Assembly: GCF_009905605.1 (NCBI RefSeq)
Contig: NZ_JAAAKZ010000003.1
Coordinates: 496,001 to 560,000, forward strand
Direction: 5' to 3'
Source of the DNA: Runella sp. CRIBMP
Lineage (GTDB): Bacteria; Bacteroidota; Bacteroidia; Cytophagales; Spirosomataceae
DNA length: 64,000 nucleotides
The translations under genes and the position numbers were made by a program. Positions within the stretch are counted from its first letter, which is position 1. Every line of letters starts with the position of its first letter. Under the pieces are notes generated by a model. That model saw only the letters and a list, made by a program, of their open reading frames with translations. It had not been told where the DNA came from and ran no database searches. Positions 61,126 through 64,000 of the stretch are shown in pieces.

Positions 61126-62135
61126 GCCTCAGTAAGAAATGTTAACGCCCTAACTTCCGACCAATACGCGTCTTTGTGGCTAAAGGTATCGGGCCTAAAA
61201 CCACAATGCCCGCCCGACTGCGTGAGTTCCAGCCACACGTTGGGCATATTTGCAATTACATCGGCAGGTAGGCTTTGGTAGGGCACCAGAGGGTCGTTGA
61301 TGGCATTGACGATGAGCGTTGGGATGGCCGCTGCGTGAATAAAACCTTTGGAGCTGCTTTTCTGGTAATAATCATCAGCACCTTCAAACCCATGCAGCGG
61401 TCCAGTGTAAACGTGGTCAAAATCCCAGAATGTTTTGATGCTTTTCCACTTCTTTAAATCAAAATGCTCGGGATATTGTTGGGCTTTGGCCGCTACTTTG
61501 GGCTTTAGCGATTTTAAGAATCGCCACAAATAGATTTTATTTTCGGGTTTTTCGATGTTGCGGCTACAAGCCAATAAATCCATCGGCACGCTGAAGGCCA
61601 CCGCTTTTTTGATGGCAGGATTAATATTAGCTCCGTTTTCGCCGACGTATTTCAACGTCACATTTCCCCCCAAACTAAATCCCATCAGGTTGATTTCGGT
61701 GTAGCCTTTGGCGAGGGCGTATTGAATCACAAACTCCAAATCGGTGGTTTCACCGCTGTGGTAAAATCGCAGTTGGCGGTTTATTTCGCCACTGCAACTT
61801 CGGTAATTCCAGGCCAAACAATCAAATCCGTTGGTGGTCAGAAATTTCACCATTCCCGTTACGTACTGCCGGGTGCTGCTTCCTTCCAACCCATGCGACA
61901 GAATCACCAAAGGAGGTAATGAAGTAGGTAGATTGACAGTTTCTTTTTTATCGGTTGTTTTGTTCTTTTTTGAAAAACTCCAGTCTATATCTAAAAAATC
62001 ATCGTCGGGCGTGGTAAGACGCTCGCGTTGATAGGAAGGATTGATGGTCCGAAAAAGAGCAGGATAGATGCTCTGGTAATGTCCATTGGGCAACCACGAA
62101 GGCGGACGGTGGGTATTGGTTGAAATAACAGGCAT
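61122..62135 (-). CDS. YheT-type alpha/beta hydrolase
   Basis: 337 residues from ATG 62135. YheT/ABHD1-like: HRPPSWLPNGHYQSIYPAL at the N-terminus, VILSHGLEGSSTRQYVTG (oxyanion), NLMGFSLGGNVTLKYVGE (nucleophile Ser in GFSLGG), NAINDPLVPYQSLP and QSGGHCGF (catalytic His). Presumed carboxylesterase. An ATG at 62195 in the same frame would overlap the upstream gene by 22 bp and adds a nonconserved hydrophobic stretch. Overlaps mobA downstream. Confidence 0.9.
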   Translation of the reverse strand: MPVISTNTHRPPSWLPNGHYQSIYPALFRTINPSYQRERLTTPDDDFLDIDWSFSKKNKTTDKKETVNLPTSLPPLVILSHGLEGSSTRQYVTGMVKFLTTNGFDCLAWNYRSCSGEINRQLRFYHSGETTDLEFVIQYALAKGYTEINLMGFSLGGNVTLKYVGENGANINPAIKKAVAFSVPMDLLACSRNIEKPENKIYLWRFLKSLKPKVAAKAQQYPEHFDLKKWKSIKTFWDFDHVYTGPLHGFEGADDYYQKSSSKGFIHAAAIPTLIVNAINDPLVPYQSLPADVIANMPNVWLELTQSGGHCGFRPDTFSHKDAYWSEVRALTFLTEA

Positions 62136-62173
62136 GAAAATTTTCCAGAAACAAAAAGGACAAATTAGGTACG

Positions 62174-62803
62174 TTAGCTTCCAAAAGGCAAACATAGCCT
62201 TTCCGCTCCGTGTTCCAAGAGTTTCGTAAAATCTTCGTTTGTGGCACCCTCAGCCCAAACTTTGCAGCCAACTCGGGCGGGAGTGAGCTGCTTGAAGCGC
62301 AACGCTTTTTCTAGGTCAAATGATTTTTGGAAAAATCCGGTGGTATTTTGTATGTAATCCGCTCCTGCGTCGGCAGCAGTTTTGAGGGCGCGAATGAGGC
62401 TAGGCTCGTCAAAAAAATCGGTTTCGATAATTACCGTAAAAATAGCTTCTCGTTGGTGAATCAGTTTGGCGAGTTTGGCAAATTCCACTTTGGGCCAACC
62501 GTTTGAATTCGAAAACCAAGCCGATGTATTCATAACCACCTGAATTTCGCGCGCGCCGTCGTTAAGGGCACATTCAGTTTCGGTTTGCTTGGTTTCGGTG
62601 CGTTGGTAGCCCAGAGGATACCCAATCACGGTCGATAAAATAGCTTGGGTGGATTCAGGCCAATCGCGATGTAATTTTTTGACCCAAAAAGGAGGGACAG
62701 TCAATGTGGCAAACCCATTTTGCTGCACGGCTCCAAAAGCCTCAAGCATAGATTCGACCGAGGCCATGGGCGATAAAACACTAAGTTCGATGGCATGATT
62801 CAT
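62174..62803 (-). CDS. DeoC-family protein lacking catalytic residues
   Basis: 209 residues with the TIM-barrel pattern of deoxyribose-phosphate aldolase: FATLTVPPFWVK, VIGYPLGYQRTETKQTE, NDGAREIQVVMN, AADAGADYIQNTTGFF and RVGCKVWAEGA. Compared with E. coli DeoC, the Asp of the EVDxV motif is Gln88, and the Schiff-base Lys of 'DFxKTSTG' is Gln152; only the second Lys (Lys181) remains. It therefore cannot be a normal aldolase. It begins 12 bp after the upstream gene ends; role unknown. Confidence 0.72.
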   Translation of the reverse strand: MNHAIELSVLSPMASVESMLEAFGAVQQNGFATLTVPPFWVKKLHRDWPESTQAILSTVIGYPLGYQRTETKQTETECALNDGAREIQVVMNTSAWFSNSNGWPKVEFAKLAKLIHQREAIFTVIIETDFFDEPSLIRALKTAADAGADYIQNTTGFFQKSFDLEKALRFKQLTPARVGCKVWAEGATNEDFTKLLEHGAERLCLPFGS

Positions 62804-62815
62804 ACCCGCAAAACG

Positions 62816-64000
62816 TCATTGCTTCACAAAAGGTTTGGCAATGGAGCGCCGCCCGTCGCTGACCTGAATGAAGTACTTACCTGGTGGGAGTTCTGACACA
62901 TCAAACTGATTCAGAAATACACTGCCGTTATCGTATAATAGTTTGCCCGCGAGTTTAACACCGTCTAGCGTTACAATGTGTGCCGTTAAATCGTACGTGT
63001 TGTCGGATGCATACGCGACGGTCAGGGTATGAACGGCAGGGTTTGGAAAAATCGATAGGTTTTCCTTCACAATCAATATTTCCGGAACGGTGGCGGGGGT
63101 ATTTGTTGGGTACGGAACGTTGATCAGGATGAGGGGGGCAGACATAATTGAACACCCGTTTTGGGTAATTTCAACCGTATATTTCCCGGGTAATGAGGCG
63201 GTCAGCCGCGCTCCGGTTGCGGTCGCAATGGCATTGTCGTTTAAAAACCAGCGGTAAGTCATTCTTTCGCCCGTAATGGTTGTAAGCCTAATGCTCCCTT
63301 TCGGAGGGATGAGGGTGCCATCGGTGGTTGAAATTACGGGCTGTTGAAGGGCTGAAAGTAACTGAGTCGGCTTTGAAATGGCAATGCAGCTGTTGCTTCG
63401 AATGATGACGCTATAGGTTCCGGGTTCTGTTGGGGTAAGAACCGATGTGGTAGCACCTGCGATAGCAGTGCCGTTGCGCTGCCATTGATAGCGGTAGCCC
63501 AAACCTTCATTTGCCGTCAGCCGTACCGCTTTGCCTGTGCAGATAGCAAAACTTCCTGAAGGGCTGATTTGAGCAGTCAGTGTAGAAACACGGACATTGA
63601 TGGCTTTGGATTGGGCTGAACATTGATACCCGATGGCTTTGACGGAATACACACCTTCTTGTGAAATATTCAATGAGGTAGAAGTGGAGGTAGCAAACAG
63701 CTGCCCGTCTTTCATCCATTGATAGGTCAGGCCATTGTCGCCTTTGATTTGCATTTTCAGGGCCAGATTTCCGCAAAGCGTGGTATCTTTTCCAGCCACT
63801 AACTGAACGGCGGCGTTGCAATCCTGAGGGCTTATGCCGCTGATAAACAGGGAGTATGGCTGAGTGCCAGTTTGCAGTGTTCGTTTGTGCCGAATGGTCA
63901 ACGTGTATACTTTCCCGGGCGTTGGTGATTCAATCACTGCTTGCTCGGTATTGTCCCTAATATTATCGCCCTTGGTGGCTGCTTTGGCGGGATTGGCGGG
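62816..64000 (-). CDS. T9SS-exported multi-domain protein, N-terminus outside window
   Basis: The minus-strand frame is open up to the right edge (the next codons read PANPAKAATKGDNIRDNTEQ), so at least 394 C-terminal residues are present and GTG 63937 is not a start. DNTEQAVIESPTPGKVYTLT ... QPYSLFISG resembles the region after the catalytic domain in secreted subtilases and similar peptidases. Then come four Ig/PKD-like repeats of about 75 residues (YQWMKDGQLF, YRYQWQRNGTAI, YRWFLNDNAI), each with a Cys pair, and a type A T9SS sorting domain (SIFPNPAVHTLTV ... LPPGKYFIQV). Confidence 0.82.
   Translation of the reverse strand, partial: PANPAKAATKGDNIRDNTEQAVIESPTPGKVYTLTIRHKRTLQTGTQPYSLFISGISPQDCNAAVQLVAGKDTTLCGNLALKMQIKGDNGLTYQWMKDGQLFATSTSTSLNISQEGVYSVKAIGYQCSAQSKAINVRVSTLTAQISPSGSFAICTGKAVRLTANEGLGYRYQWQRNGTAIAGATTSVLTPTEPGTYSVIIRSNSCIAISKPTQLLSALQQPVISTTDGTLIPPKGSIRLTTITGERMTYRWFLNDNAIATATGARLTASLPGKYTVEITQNGCSIMSAPLILINVPYPTNTPATVPEILIVKENLSIFPNPAVHTLTVAYASDNTYDLTAHIVTLDGVKLAGKLLYDNGSVFLNQFDVSELPPGKYFIQVSDGRRSIAKPFVKQ

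Overview
The window looks like a chromosomal segment of a Bacteroidota bacterium, most likely a Cytophagales/Spirosomaceae-type environmental species (Runella-like; this placement is inference from gene content, not from a search). The pointers are type IX secretion (T9SS) C-terminal sorting domains (pseudogene 34331-35836 and the gene leaving the right edge), a CarboxypepD_reg-TonB receptor, many 'C-GG' lipoproteins, LytTR response regulators, a glycogen synthase of the eukaryote-like GT3 type, TAnnTTTG-type -7 promoter elements and weak or absent Shine-Dalgarno sequences. No rRNA, tRNA or CRISPR array was seen.

Layout. 1-5.2 kb: end of a probable GLPGLI protein, a histidine kinase/OmpR-type regulator pair, then GT3 glycogen synthase. 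5.2-7.7 kb: metallo-beta-lactamase-fold hydrolase and a DUF5009 membrane protein. 7.7-14.2 kb: a sulfur assimilation block, TauE/SafE transporter, metZ, (two accessory ORFs, one a DUF559 nuclease beside a large inverted repeat), cysH, cysD, cysN. CysH carries the cysteine pairs of the iron-sulfur APS-reducing type and no cysC is present, so APS is probably reduced directly. 14.3-20.5 kb: a rhamnogalacturonan-degradation locus (GH105, PL11 lyase, small unknown gene, second GH105) facing a GntR-type sugar-binding regulator. 20.7-33 kb: LytTR regulator, a Tll0287-like lipoprotein followed by DsbD, an LptF/G permease, an M1 aminopeptidase, an APH-like kinase, TolC and a YtcJ-like amidohydrolase.

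33-36 kb is an AT-richer accessory cassette: small HTH protein, outer-membrane protein, and a T9SS-secreted protein whose single reading frame is interrupted by two in-frame TAA codons. 36-40.6 kb: voltage-gated K+ channel overlapping a glycosyltransferase, an rRNA m5C methyltransferase and another glycosyltransferase. 40.6-48.3 kb (minus strand): two giant paralogous secreted metallophosphatases with 2 or 3 near-identical N-terminal galactose-binding-like modules, separated by a stand-alone LytTR DNA-binding protein. 48.6-53.8 kb: a tight six-gene operon of envelope proteins (SGNH-like lipoprotein, cytosolic M91/NleD-like HExxH zincin, three lipocalin-like anchored proteins, beta-helix lipoprotein) ending in a bidirectional terminator; this is the best candidate for an undescribed system. 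53.8-64 kb: TonB receptor, DUF3089 lipoprotein, manC, ridA, LytTR regulator, then a minus-strand run of T9SS protein, a DeoC-family protein lacking catalytic residues, a YheT-type hydrolase and mobA.
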